Shown: piece by piece, positions 51,639 through 60,920 of the stretch | Layout of the letters: each line of letters starts with the position of its first letter | Position numbering within the stretch: position 1 is the first letter of the stretch | Source: Oscillospiraceae bacterium | GTDB taxonomy: Bacteria > Bacillota > Clostridia > UBA1381 > UMGS1253 | Direction: 5' to 3' | Assembly: GCA_015068725.1 (NCBI GenBank) | Contig: SVKA01000001.1 | Location: 1 to 64,000, forward strand | Length of the DNA: 64,000 nt | Notes under the pieces: generated by a model | What the model was told of the DNA's origin: nothing | The model's database searches: none | The model's input: the letters and a program-made list of their open reading frames with translations, nothing else | Position numbers and translations under genes: made by a program

Positions 51639-52532
51639 TCAAAACGGATTACACAAAAGTATGACTGCGATAATTCCAATCGCCATACCAATCCATTTTT
51701 GAAGGCTGAGTTTTTCTTTGAAGATTAAGACAGATGCAATCGCTGTCAAAATCAGATTTGCACCGTTTACGATGGGGAAAAATATTGCACTGTCAATAAT
51801 TCCCGATAAATAGAGGTTTATCTTGTTATTGAGCGCCGCACACATACCACATATAACCATAATAACAAGTGTGTAGGGTTTAAGCTCTGTTTTTGTAAAT
51901 TGACGCACACTTGATATTTGCTTTGAGCTGATAATAAAAAATGAAACCGCAGAATACACAAAGGATATCGCAAATGCTACAATCAAAAAGCCGTTAAGCT
52001 CTGCTTTAAAATCTGAGTTTTGGTGAAATTTTTGCATAACGCCAATCATACCCGTGCACACAAATGCAACAATTGCATTTATAAGCCACTTTGCCGACGA
52101 TTTTGTATGATTATAGTGGCCAAAATCGACAGAACAAGTCATGCATACAAGCATAAGCAAAATACCGATTATTTGTATAAATGCAATTGACTCGCCCCAT
52201 ATAAAATATCCCGAAAGAGTTGGAATGATGGTTGAAAGAGATACTATAACGGCAGTGTATGCAAAAGGACCTGTTTCGTATGATTTGAGCGTAAAAATCT
52301 GTTGAAGTGCTGATACTATGCCAAAGGCAATTCCGACAAGCAGGGTAAAATAAGATATATGACCTATACCACCCATGGCAAAAAGAGAGGCCGCACTTAC
52401 AAAAGATACCACAGCATTAAAAAGGTGATACATTATTTGCTTGTTTTTAAACTGATTTCCTGAATGTTTTTTGAGTATTCCGCCCGCAAGACATGCGCCT
52501 ATTGATATTATCAGCAGTATTGTATTTTTCAT
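51639..52532 (-). CDS. EamA/DMT-superfamily transporter 1
   Basis: About 10 hydrophobic helices; FKEKLSLQKWIGMAIGIIAVILL. Confidence 0.85.
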   Translation of the reverse strand: MKNTILLIISIGACLAGGILKKHSGNQFKNKQIMYHLFNAVVSFVSAASLFAMGGIGHISYFTLLVGIAFGIVSALQQIFTLKSYETGPFAYTAVIVSLSTIIPTLSGYFIWGESIAFIQIIGILLMLVCMTCSVDFGHYNHTKSSAKWLINAIVAFVCTGMIGVMQKFHQNSDFKAELNGFLIVAFAISFVYSAVSFFIISSKQISSVRQFTKTELKPYTLVIMVICGMCAALNNKINLYLSGIIDSAIFFPIVNGANLILTAIASVLIFKEKLSLQKWIGMAIGIIAVILLCNPF

Positions 52533-52649
52533 ATTGTTTATTATATATTCGACCCCGGAATATATAAAGCCCTCCCTTGTATAAAAACATTAAGTTGATA
52601 TTGCAAACAGTCTTTTCCTATGTTACAATGACAGTATATCATACTGATT

Positions 52650-52686
52650 TGCATATTTATATGCATTTTCAAGCTGTTTATATGCA
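52650..52686. promoter_or_regulatory. Candidate AraC-type operator
   Basis: TTTATATGCA at 52656-52665 and 52677-52686 (21-bp period); first copy within palindrome TGCATA-TTTA-TATGCA. Confidence 0.6.
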
Positions 52687-52721
52687 AAAATGTTCACGAA
52701 GCAAAAAGGGGAGGGATATGT

Positions 52722-53570
52722 ATGGAAAAAGACACACAAAATTCAATACATTCTATATCCGGCTCATATCAGCTTTTAGCGGGGCAAGAGCCTTTCAAGC
52801 TGTGCATAAAAAGAAGCACCCCATACATAAGCATTGACAATCTCGATATCGAAGATTCGCACATTCATGATGTGTATGAGATATATATAAATATTTCGGG
52901 CGATGTATCGTTTTTGTATAATTCAAATGTGTATAAAATGGAAAAAGGGGATATTATTTTTTCTGCACCGGGGGATATTCACCATTGCATATTTCACAGT
53001 ACAGGAATTCATGACCATTACTGTATATGGTTTTCCTTGCCCCGAAACTCCTGCGTGGCTGAATATGTAAAAGAAAAAAAGCTTTGCGGCTTTGTGCATC
53101 TTTCCGCGTCCGGTCAAAAAAAGATTTTCGAGCTTGCACAAAGGCTTGATGATATGGAAATTATGCATGATTTTGAAAAAAATATTTGTTTTTTCAGCAT
53201 AATCGAGCAGTTGTCTTTAAAAGAAACTGTGCCTGTTCTAAAGAATGAAACTGTTCCAAAGCAGATTGTTGATATTTTAGAATACATCGAGAAAAATTTT
53301 GCTGAAATTCGCTGCGTCGAGGAAGTAGCAGCTGAGTTTTATATGAGTGTTACATCGCTTAACCGCAATTTCAGAAAATATATTTCTTTATCGCCCTATA
53401 AATTTTTGATGGCAAAGCGGCTTTCGCACGCAGAAAAAATGCTTCGCCAAGGCGGCTCGGTTACCGGTGTGTGTTATGCCTGCGGTTTTCGTGATTGTTC
53501 ACGCTTTATTGAACACTTTAAAAAAAGATATGGCATGACACCTATGAAATACAAAAGTACCCTGTCATAG
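52722..53570 (+). CDS. AraC-family transcriptional regulator 3
   Basis: Cupin N-terminus (SHIHDVYEIYINISGDVSFLYN), C-terminal HTH (VCYACGFRDCSRFIEHFKKRYGMTPMKYK). Confidence 0.93.
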   Translation: MEKDTQNSIHSISGSYQLLAGQEPFKLCIKRSTPYISIDNLDIEDSHIHDVYEIYINISGDVSFLYNSNVYKMEKGDIIFSAPGDIHHCIFHSTGIHDHYCIWFSLPRNSCVAEYVKEKKLCGFVHLSASGQKKIFELAQRLDDMEIMHDFEKNICFFSIIEQLSLKETVPVLKNETVPKQIVDILEYIEKNFAEIRCVEEVAAEFYMSVTSLNRNFRKYISLSPYKFLMAKRLSHAEKMLRQGGSVTGVCYACGFRDCSRFIEHFKKRYGMTPMKYKSTLS

Positions 53571-53605
53571 CACGAAGTTTTTTAAAGACAAATATTTTAT
53601 GCTTT

Positions 53606-54412
53606 TTATTTCATCATCCGGTACTGTGTTGGAGTAATGTTACATAGCTTTTTAAACAGCTTGCAAAAATATGTGTAATTATATATTCCGACCGATTCTG
53701 CAATCTTGAAAACGCTTTCATCTGTCTGTTTAAGAAGCAGCTTTGCGCGGTGAATACGACGCTTGTTTATATATTCTGTTACAGTGCTGTTTAAATTGCT
53801 TTGAAAAGCTTCGTACAGGCGATTTTTTGAAACAAAAAACTTTGAACACAAATGATTTATGCTCAAATTATTCTGAAGATTTTCATCTATATAATCCGAC
53901 ACCTCGCATATAAAAGAATCATGTACGATTTGAATTGCGTTATCAAATAATATATGTGGCAGAAGGTCATATAGTGCGTTTAGTCTGTTTTTGGAAATGA
54001 TAGGGATATCATTGTATAACACGCTTAGTTTTTCTAAAGTATTGGCATCTACACGGGGAAGCTCTTTGGGAAGTGCTGGAGAGCGTGAGGAGCGGATTTG
54101 TCCCATTATAAGAAAACCTACAATAGTGTCATTTTTTATAAGCGGCATAGCCGAATCATAAAGCCCCGAGCGGCAGATGTGATGCTCTAATTTTTTGCTT
54201 TGACAGCATTTTTTAAGAATTTTTTTATCACACTGATTACACTGTATTCTTTCTCTTTCTATGCTGTGTAATGTGTCACAGTATTTTTGCGTGTTGCGAC
54301 AAGATGCCAAGATGTTATAGTTTGCATCCAATAAGTTGATGCTTATTCCTGCTAAAGCAGAAATGTCTTTTATGATACGATTTATATATTCAATATTATA
54401 TTCTATTACCAT
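53606..54412 (-). CDS. AraC-family regulator 4 with PocR-like sensor domain
   Basis: PocR-like CNQCDKKILKKCCQSKKLEHHICRSGLYDSAMPLIKNDTIVGFLIMGQI; AraC HTH (IAESVGIYNYTYFCKLFKKLCNITPTQYR). Confidence 0.88.
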   Translation of the reverse strand: MVIEYNIEYINRIIKDISALAGISINLLDANYNILASCRNTQKYCDTLHSIERERIQCNQCDKKILKKCCQSKKLEHHICRSGLYDSAMPLIKNDTIVGFLIMGQIRSSRSPALPKELPRVDANTLEKLSVLYNDIPIISKNRLNALYDLLPHILFDNAIQIVHDSFICEVSDYIDENLQNNLSINHLCSKFFVSKNRLYEAFQSNLNSTVTEYINKRRIHRAKLLLKQTDESVFKIAESVGIYNYTYFCKLFKKLCNITPTQYRMMK

Positions 54413-54456
54413 CGTACATCACCTCACCGCTGCCATTATACAATATTCGGGAAGAT

Positions 54457-54490
54457 AATGCAATATAAAGAGAAGATATTTTATTGCATT
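54457..54490. promoter_or_regulatory. Candidate regulator-binding inverted repeat
   Basis: Perfect 9-bp arms AATGCAATA (54457-54465) / TATTGCATT (54482-54490) upstream of the transporter-GH28 pair. Confidence 0.45.
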
Positions 54491-54569
54491 TTTTGTATGA
54501 TGTAGTAAAATTAACAGGTATGATATATTTGTTTTGCCCTGTGGCAGACAGTTAGGAGGAGTGATATAA

Positions 54570-55418
54570 ATGAGTGTATTTTATTTGGTAGCGATTATTT
54601 TGGGTGTAGCCTTTCAAAATGTTGCCAAAAAACCATATACACAAAAGACTCAGGGCAGAGGTGTGTATATTTTTTCGTGTATGACCAGCTTTGTTGCGCT
54701 TTTGTTTTTTGTGTTTACAGCGGGCAAACTTTCGTTTGATGCGGGACTGTTTATATACGCATTTTTGTTTGCATTATCGTATATGTCTTCGGCAGTGTTT
54801 GGTGTGTTGGCGATAGCGTGCGGTTCTTTGTCGCTGACGGCATTGATTGTTTCATATTCGCTTATGCTCCCAACTCTTTACGGAATAATTTTTCTTAAAG
54901 ATCCTATTGGCGTTGGCCTAATTCCGGGCATAGCGCTGCTTGTTATTTCGCTTTTTCTTACTAATAAGAAAGGAGAAAACACGCAAATTACACTCAAGTG
55001 GCTTGTGTGTGTTACCATAGCGGCTGTCGGAAACGGTATGTGCTCTGTTACACAAAAGATGCAGCAGGTTGTATACGATGGTGCGTTTAAAAATGAATTT
55101 ATGATAATTGCGCTTGCAATGGTTGTAGTGATGCTTTTGTTTTTTGTTTTTGCAAAAGAAAGAAAAGATATAAAAATGTTTATTAACGCGGGCTGGAGCG
55201 CGTCGATTAGTTGCGGTATAGTAAACGGTCTTGTAAATCTTTTGGTTATGCTGCTTTCCGGCCTTATGGCAGCGTCTGTTATGTTTCCGTTGATTTCGGT
55301 AGGAGGCATAGTGGTTACATATCTTGTGTCGAGATTTTATTATAAAGAAAGCATTACAAAATCGCAGAGTGTAGGCTTTGTTTTAGGTTTGGCAGCAATT
55401 GTATTGCTTAATATTTAA
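54570..55418 (+). CDS. EamA/DMT-superfamily transporter 2
   Basis: About 10 hydrophobic helices; FYYKESITKSQSVGFVLGLAAIVLLNI. Confidence 0.85.
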   Translation: MSVFYLVAIILGVAFQNVAKKPYTQKTQGRGVYIFSCMTSFVALLFFVFTAGKLSFDAGLFIYAFLFALSYMSSAVFGVLAIACGSLSLTALIVSYSLMLPTLYGIIFLKDPIGVGLIPGIALLVISLFLTNKKGENTQITLKWLVCVTIAAVGNGMCSVTQKMQQVVYDGAFKNEFMIIALAMVVVMLLFFVFAKERKDIKMFINAGWSASISCGIVNGLVNLLVMLLSGLMAASVMFPLISVGGIVVTYLVSRFYYKESITKSQSVGFVLGLAAIVLLNI

Positions 55419-55449
55419 GACTGAAACAGATAAAAAGGAGATTTCATAT

Positions 55450-57654
55450 ATGTCATTTAATGTTTATCCCATACAAAAAACGGACTTGGTATGTGAAGAT
55501 TATGAAGTAAAAGTGAACGGAAAAGTAGCAGCGCTCAACAGTGCAAGGGTTTCGGCTATGCCGATGAATCGTCGCTGGCCGGGACATCAGCGCGAGATTG
55601 AGCAAAGTGAGCTTATTAATTTTCTTTCACTTGCAACAGATGAGCCGCTTTCGTTTGAAATAACGCCTAAAACACCGTTTGAAGAGGTGAAAATCCGTCC
55701 AAAATCGCTTAATATAACGCCCGAGATTACAGACGACGGAAAAATCCGTTTTACCTTGCCAAGAGCGGCATATTTTACAGTCGAGCCATATGGCAGAAAT
55801 CGCGCGCTCCATATTTTTGCAGATCCGATAGCCGAGTATGATATTGATATAAACGCTCCTGATGTTTTATATTACGGAGCGGGCGAGCACGATGTCGGAT
55901 TAATTGAGCTTAAAGCCAATCAGACACTGTTTATAGATGAGGGCGCAGTCGTATATGCGCGTATTCACGCAATCGATGCGGACAACATAAAAATACTTGG
56001 CAGAGGTATTCTTGACAACAGCAGAAACAAAGAAAAGATACTTTTTGAGGTAAATGCCGAGGGAAATGACTCAGCAGTATCCAACGCAAAACGTGAGCAT
56101 ACTGTTGTGCTTGAATACTGTGATAATGTAGTTATCGACGGTATAACAATAAGAGATTCGCTCGTTTATAATATCCGCCCGATTGGATGTGAAAACCTTA
56201 GCATAAAGCACGTAAAAATTATCGGATGCTGGAGATTTAACTCCGATGGTATTGACATGCACAACTGTGTAAATGTGCATATTGCAAAGTGCTTTATCCG
56301 TACATTTGATGATTCAATCTGTGTTAAAGGTTTTGATTTTTATAATGTTGAAAATCAGGAGGAAGCCATTAAAAATGCAATGTACCATAATGGCAAGGTG
56401 CACGATGTATTTAAAAACGTTTTGGTCGAGGACTGCGTAATCTGGAACGACTGGGGAAATTCGCTCGAAATCGGCGCTGAAACAAAAGCGGAAGAAATAC
56501 ACACCGTAACATTCCAAAACTGCGATATAATTCACCTTACGGGTGCGGCGCTTGACTGCTTTAACGTGGATTATGCCGATGTGCACGACATTGTTTATCG
56601 CGATATAAATATCGAAGCAGATGAGGTCATACCGGCGCCCGTTATACAACAAAGCGACGGCGAGGTATATGTAAATCCTGACCCGAATTATATGCCGTAT
56701 ACGGTTCGCGCAAAGGTGGAATTTCACTATGAATATTCAGGCGGCATGACAAGACGTGGTAAAAATAGAAACATTACATTTAAAAATATTCATGTATACA
56801 GCGACAAGCTGCCCCGGGCGCAATTCTTTGGTTATGACGAAGATCATAAAACGGAAAATATATTGGTTTCAAATCTTTATCTTAATGGAAAGCCAATTAC
56901 AAAGCTCGAAGGTGAAAACTGGAATATCGGTGATTTTACAGAAAATATCCGACTTGAATATGACCCTTATGCACAAATGGATAAAAATGATGTCGATGCA
57001 AAGGACCAGTTAAAAGAATCGGCAGTAGTGCGTTTTGAAAACCCTGACTTTAAGGGAAAGCGTGTTATGTTTGTAGGGAACTCAATTACGCTTCACGGAA
57101 TTCGTCCGCAGATTGGCTGGTATGGTGAATGGGGCATGGCGGCGTCGGCGCAGGAAAAAGATTATGTGCACCTTCTTATGTCAGATATAAGAAAAATCGA
57201 TTCCGAGGCGGCATTTTGTACTTGTCAGGTGTCGGGCTGGGAGCAGAATTATAAAGAAAAAAACGACGATTTTACTCTTTATGAAAGTGCATCCAACTTT
57301 GGCGCAGATATTATCGTTTTGCGTTTTATCGAGAATGTAAAAAAAGATGACTATGACTCAGAATTGTTCTTAAAGGGATTTGATGCACTTGTAAAATTCC
57401 TTGACAAAGAGAAAAAGGCAAAGCTTATTATTACGACGGCATTCTGGCATCATCCGGGCGACGATGACCTTCGTATGTATGCAAAAGAGCATAACATACC
57501 ATGTGTCGAGCTTGGGGATTTGGGTGATGATGACAAGATGAAGGCGACGGGACTTTTTGAGCATAAGGGCGTTGCACATCATCCGGGCGATGAGGGTATG
57601 CGCGCGATAGCAGACCGCGTAATGAAGGCGCTTATTGATAGCAAATATTTATAA
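55450..57654 (+). CDS. GH28-like beta-helix protein fused to SGNH/GDSL-like domain; no evident signal peptide
   Basis: ILGRGILD, NSDGIDMHNCVNVHI, TFDDSICVKG beta-helix motifs; C-terminal VMFVGNSITLHG and HHPGDEGM; AAAAGGAG RBS before ATG at 55450. Confidence 0.85.
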   Translation: MSFNVYPIQKTDLVCEDYEVKVNGKVAALNSARVSAMPMNRRWPGHQREIEQSELINFLSLATDEPLSFEITPKTPFEEVKIRPKSLNITPEITDDGKIRFTLPRAAYFTVEPYGRNRALHIFADPIAEYDIDINAPDVLYYGAGEHDVGLIELKANQTLFIDEGAVVYARIHAIDADNIKILGRGILDNSRNKEKILFEVNAEGNDSAVSNAKREHTVVLEYCDNVVIDGITIRDSLVYNIRPIGCENLSIKHVKIIGCWRFNSDGIDMHNCVNVHIAKCFIRTFDDSICVKGFDFYNVENQEEAIKNAMYHNGKVHDVFKNVLVEDCVIWNDWGNSLEIGAETKAEEIHTVTFQNCDIIHLTGAALDCFNVDYADVHDIVYRDINIEADEVIPAPVIQQSDGEVYVNPDPNYMPYTVRAKVEFHYEYSGGMTRRGKNRNITFKNIHVYSDKLPRAQFFGYDEDHKTENILVSNLYLNGKPITKLEGENWNIGDFTENIRLEYDPYAQMDKNDVDAKDQLKESAVVRFENPDFKGKRVMFVGNSITLHGIRPQIGWYGEWGMAASAQEKDYVHLLMSDIRKIDSEAAFCTCQVSGWEQNYKEKNDDFTLYESASNFGADIIVLRFIENVKKDDYDSELFLKGFDALVKFLDKEKKAKLIITTAFWHHPGDDDLRMYAKEHNIPCVELGDLGDDDKMKATGLFEHKGVAHHPGDEGMRAIADRVMKALIDSKYL

Positions 57655-57662
57655 TTTTACAA

Positions 57663-57705
57663 ACAAAAAAGGCAATATCGTTTTTGGCGATATTGCCTTT
57701 TACAG
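57663..57705. terminator. Bidirectional terminator
   Basis: AAAGGCAATATCG-TTTTTGG-CGATATTGCCTTT. Confidence 0.85.
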
Positions 57706-58605
57706 TTACGCCTTTTTGACGGGCACATCAGTTTTTTGAGCAATTTTTTCTATATAAATCTCTACATCTTCTTTTGTCGGAACGGGAAAATCTTCGCCGG
57801 CATTTTTGCCGAGCATTTCCTTTTTGTGTTTTCCCAAGGGATTATATGGTTCTACATCTACCTGCACAATATTTGCAAGAGTATTTGCAAGCGCCGCAAT
57901 CCCTTCAAAATGTTCGTCAGTATCATTGACGGTGGGTATAATTGGACACCTGAGAATAATTTTTGCGCTTGATTTGTCAAGAGATAAAAGGTTTTCTTTG
58001 ATAAGAGCATTATCTACGCCCGTATATTTTTTATGCAAATCGGGTTTGGTGATTTTCCAGTCGTATAAAAACAAATCCGTAACAGAGGCAATGTGTGCCA
58101 AATCTTCATATTTTGCATAGCCGCATGTTTCGACGCATGTGTGAATTCCGTTTTCTTTTGCTGCTTTTAATATTTCGTATGAAAATTCGGGCTGTAAAAG
58201 AGGTTCGCCACCTGAAAGAGTAATGCCGCCACCAGTTTTTTTGTATAGCTCCAAATCAGAAAGCGACTTTTCCATAATTTGTGCGACGCAGGTTTCATAT
58301 CCTGCCATTTCGAGTGCAGTAGTCGGGCAGACATCGCAGCATTTTTCACACAGGTTGCATTTTTCACGCAAAAAGATATGTTTATTATCCGATATAACGT
58401 GTGCGTTTTGCTCACATTTCCCCACGCATCCGCCGCAGCCAATGCACAACGACGGATTATACATAAGCTCGGGATGTGCGTTTTGCGATTCGGGGTTATG
58501 GCACCACACGCATCTTAAAGGACAGCCTTTTAAAAATATGGTCGTGCGAATACCGGGGCCGTCCTCGGTGCAAAAGCGTTGTATGTTGAAAACGATATTA
58601 CGCAT
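57706..58605 (-). CDS. Glycyl radical enzyme activating enzyme 2 (radical SAM)
   Basis: [26 protein letters not shown], two ferredoxin-like clusters, [14 protein letters not shown]. Confidence 0.95.
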   Translation of the reverse strand: MRNIVFNIQRFCTEDGPGIRTTIFLKGCPLRCVWCHNPESQNAHPELMYNPSLCIGCGGCVGKCEQNAHVISDNKHIFLREKCNLCEKCCDVCPTTALEMAGYETCVAQIMEKSLSDLELYKKTGGGITLSGGEPLLQPEFSYEILKAAKENGIHTCVETCGYAKYEDLAHIASVTDLFLYDWKITKPDLHKKYTGVDNALIKENLLSLDKSSAKIILRCPIIPTVNDTDEHFEGIAALANTLANIVQVDVEPYNPLGKHKKEMLGKNAGEDFPVPTKEDVEIYIEKIAQKTDVPVKKA

Positions 58606-58611
58606 ACGCTA

Positions 58612-60792
58612 TCAATACTCCGTTCTGTCTATAATTTCCTGTTGAAGCTCGGGGAAAAGCCTTGTAAAGTAATCACTATATCCGCCGATGCGTACAATCA
58701 GGTCGCGGTGTGCTTCGGGATTTATCTTTGCATCCTCGAGCGTTTTTCTGCTCACGCAGTTGACCTGCATTTCAAGGCCGCTGCGCTCGATAAAATGGCG
58801 AAGCAGTGCGACGAAATTTTTAGCTTTTTCACCTTTGAGATTTTCAGAACCAAATTTGATATTTACTACCATACCGCCAAGAAGCTCTTGTTGTGGCCAC
58901 GATGTAAGCGAGCGTATCATTGCAGTCGGTCCGTTTGTATCACGTCCCTGTACGGGCGAGCAGCCATCCGAATACGATGTATTTGCAAGTCTTGCGTCAA
59001 AGGTTGCACCGCACTGCCTTCCAAGTGATGCGTGTGTTACGTATGAAAAAGTACCGGGCATCAATAGCTTTTTTGCGGGCATTGTATCTTCTTTTAAAAG
59101 GTCTATGCAGCCGTGAGCAATTTTTTTTGCAAGAGCGTCAATTTCGACGTTTTCGTTTCCATAATGTGCTATCTTATTTATAATGTATTGTCTTAGAGGT
59201 TCGTTGCCTTCGTAATTGTTTTCGACAATTTTACAAAACTCTTCAAAAGTAAGCTTTTTCTCTTTGAAAACAAGCGTGTCAATCGCATACAAAGAATCAA
59301 CCACAGTTGCAAGTCCAAGAAAGTTTGGCTGTATAAAGGTATATTTTGCACCGCCCTCGTAAATACTTTTTCCGCTTTCGATACAACCTTCAATCAAAGC
59401 GTTTATGCGCATAGGGTCATAGCCAATGCGCCCCGCCTCTACAATGCGAAGCATATATTTTTCAAGGCTTTTTGTTATACGGCCTCGCAAAACATCAAAA
59501 AATGCGTAGATAATTTCTTCGAGTGAATCAAAGCTCTTTGCCTTTACAGCATCAAGCAGCGCCTTTGGCAAATCGCAGCATATAGCGGTTGAGTGCGCTT
59601 TACTTTTTCCTATAATGCTGATTTCTGCACACGTTGTGTGTATATAATTTACGGCATCTTCAAATGAGCAGCCATAATTTTTTACAAGCGAGTCTGTGAT
59701 TGTTCTGTCATTGTAAAAAGCGGGATGTGTAACACCCTTTGATAAAATTTCGCTCGCATACAAAAGGAGCTCGTCGCTTGTGTTTTCGTTTACACAAAGA
59801 GCACCATTCGGGTCGGGTAGCTTTAAATGTTCAAGTGCAGTTAAAAACATATATGTAAGCTCGTTTTCAACGCAATTTCCGTCTTTGTCAAGTCCACCTA
59901 CCATAAAGCCGCATGCCGAGCGTGAAAATACGCGGTCTGAAACACCAAGACAAAAGTTATCAATCAAATCCTGTGCAAATTCTTGTGTCAAAACGCCATC
60001 TTCTACATCTTTTTTATAATATTCATAAAGATAGCGGTCAGGACGTCCCAACGGATATAAACCCATAACTGCGCTTAAGAAGAAATGTACGCTTTGGATT
60101 GCCTCATAAAAGCTTTCTGCAGGTGCATCTGGCACTTTTTTTAGAATGTCTGCAAGGCGTAAAAGTTCTTCTTTTCTTGCTTTATTGGCTGTGTTTGCTT
60201 CTTCGAGTGCCTTTTGTGCATATCTTTGAGCGTGTTCTGACACGGCGTCAAGCTCGATTAAAAGACACTGATAAAATTCATATTTTTTTAATTCGGAAAA
60301 ATCGGGAGCATCGTTATTATCTGCAAGGTTGAGCGAGTCCATTTTTTCTTTTATCTGCGATTTTATTCCGTTTAAACCGAGTTTAAGCAGTTTTTCAAAG
60401 TCCAGAGCAATATGTGTGTTTCTTGGAGAACGGAAAAGTGTTGTGCGCGACGACATTTTAAAGCTCTCCCACAAAGCGTCGTACTCTTTTTGCTCATCGT
60501 CAGAATATACAGGTAAGTATACATGACCGAGCAAAAGCTCGTCATCATAAATAGCCGGCTCGGACTGTTTTATTTCTTCTGCTTCGGCCAAAGCACTGCG
60601 AATAAGTGTTGTGTCAGCATTTTCGTTTTCCTTCCATCCGCGAAGAAAACCGAGCGTGAACCATCGGTCGCCCGTATTGAATTTTTTATAGCGCTCATGA
60701 TTGTATGAATCCACGGCGCCCGGTACTGTCAAGGTAGTATATATCTTTTTTAAATTGGTTATTCTCTCACTGATTTTGATGGGTGTATACAT
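58612..60792 (-). CDS. Glycyl radical enzyme 3
   Basis: Glycyl loop VRIGGYSDYF; thiyl loop NYIHTTCAEISIIG (CAE at 59623-59631); adjacent activase. Confidence 0.93.
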   Translation of the reverse strand: MYTPIKISERITNLKKIYTTLTVPGAVDSYNHERYKKFNTGDRWFTLGFLRGWKENENADTTLIRSALAEAEEIKQSEPAIYDDELLLGHVYLPVYSDDEQKEYDALWESFKMSSRTTLFRSPRNTHIALDFEKLLKLGLNGIKSQIKEKMDSLNLADNNDAPDFSELKKYEFYQCLLIELDAVSEHAQRYAQKALEEANTANKARKEELLRLADILKKVPDAPAESFYEAIQSVHFFLSAVMGLYPLGRPDRYLYEYYKKDVEDGVLTQEFAQDLIDNFCLGVSDRVFSRSACGFMVGGLDKDGNCVENELTYMFLTALEHLKLPDPNGALCVNENTSDELLLYASEILSKGVTHPAFYNDRTITDSLVKNYGCSFEDAVNYIHTTCAEISIIGKSKAHSTAICCDLPKALLDAVKAKSFDSLEEIIYAFFDVLRGRITKSLEKYMLRIVEAGRIGYDPMRINALIEGCIESGKSIYEGGAKYTFIQPNFLGLATVVDSLYAIDTLVFKEKKLTFEEFCKIVENNYEGNEPLRQYIINKIAHYGNENVEIDALAKKIAHGCIDLLKEDTMPAKKLLMPGTFSYVTHASLGRQCGATFDARLANTSYSDGCSPVQGRDTNGPTAMIRSLTSWPQQELLGGMVVNIKFGSENLKGEKAKNFVALLRHFIERSGLEMQVNCVSRKTLEDAKINPEAHRDLIVRIGGYSDYFTRLFPELQQEIIDRTEY

Positions 60793-60813
60793 AAAAATAC
60801 AGCTCCTTTATTA

Positions 60814-60842
60814 TTGACATTTTATATTCCCTGCGCTATAAT
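60814..60842 (+). promoter_or_regulatory. Consensus sigmaA promoter of AraC regulator 5
   Basis: TTGACA - 17 nt - TATAAT. Confidence 0.8.
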
Positions 60843-60920
60843 TATAAAGCAAATGCTTTGTATTTTCTATCACATTAGCACACAAAGTATAAAAAATACG
60901 AACAAAAAGGAGGGTGCGCT

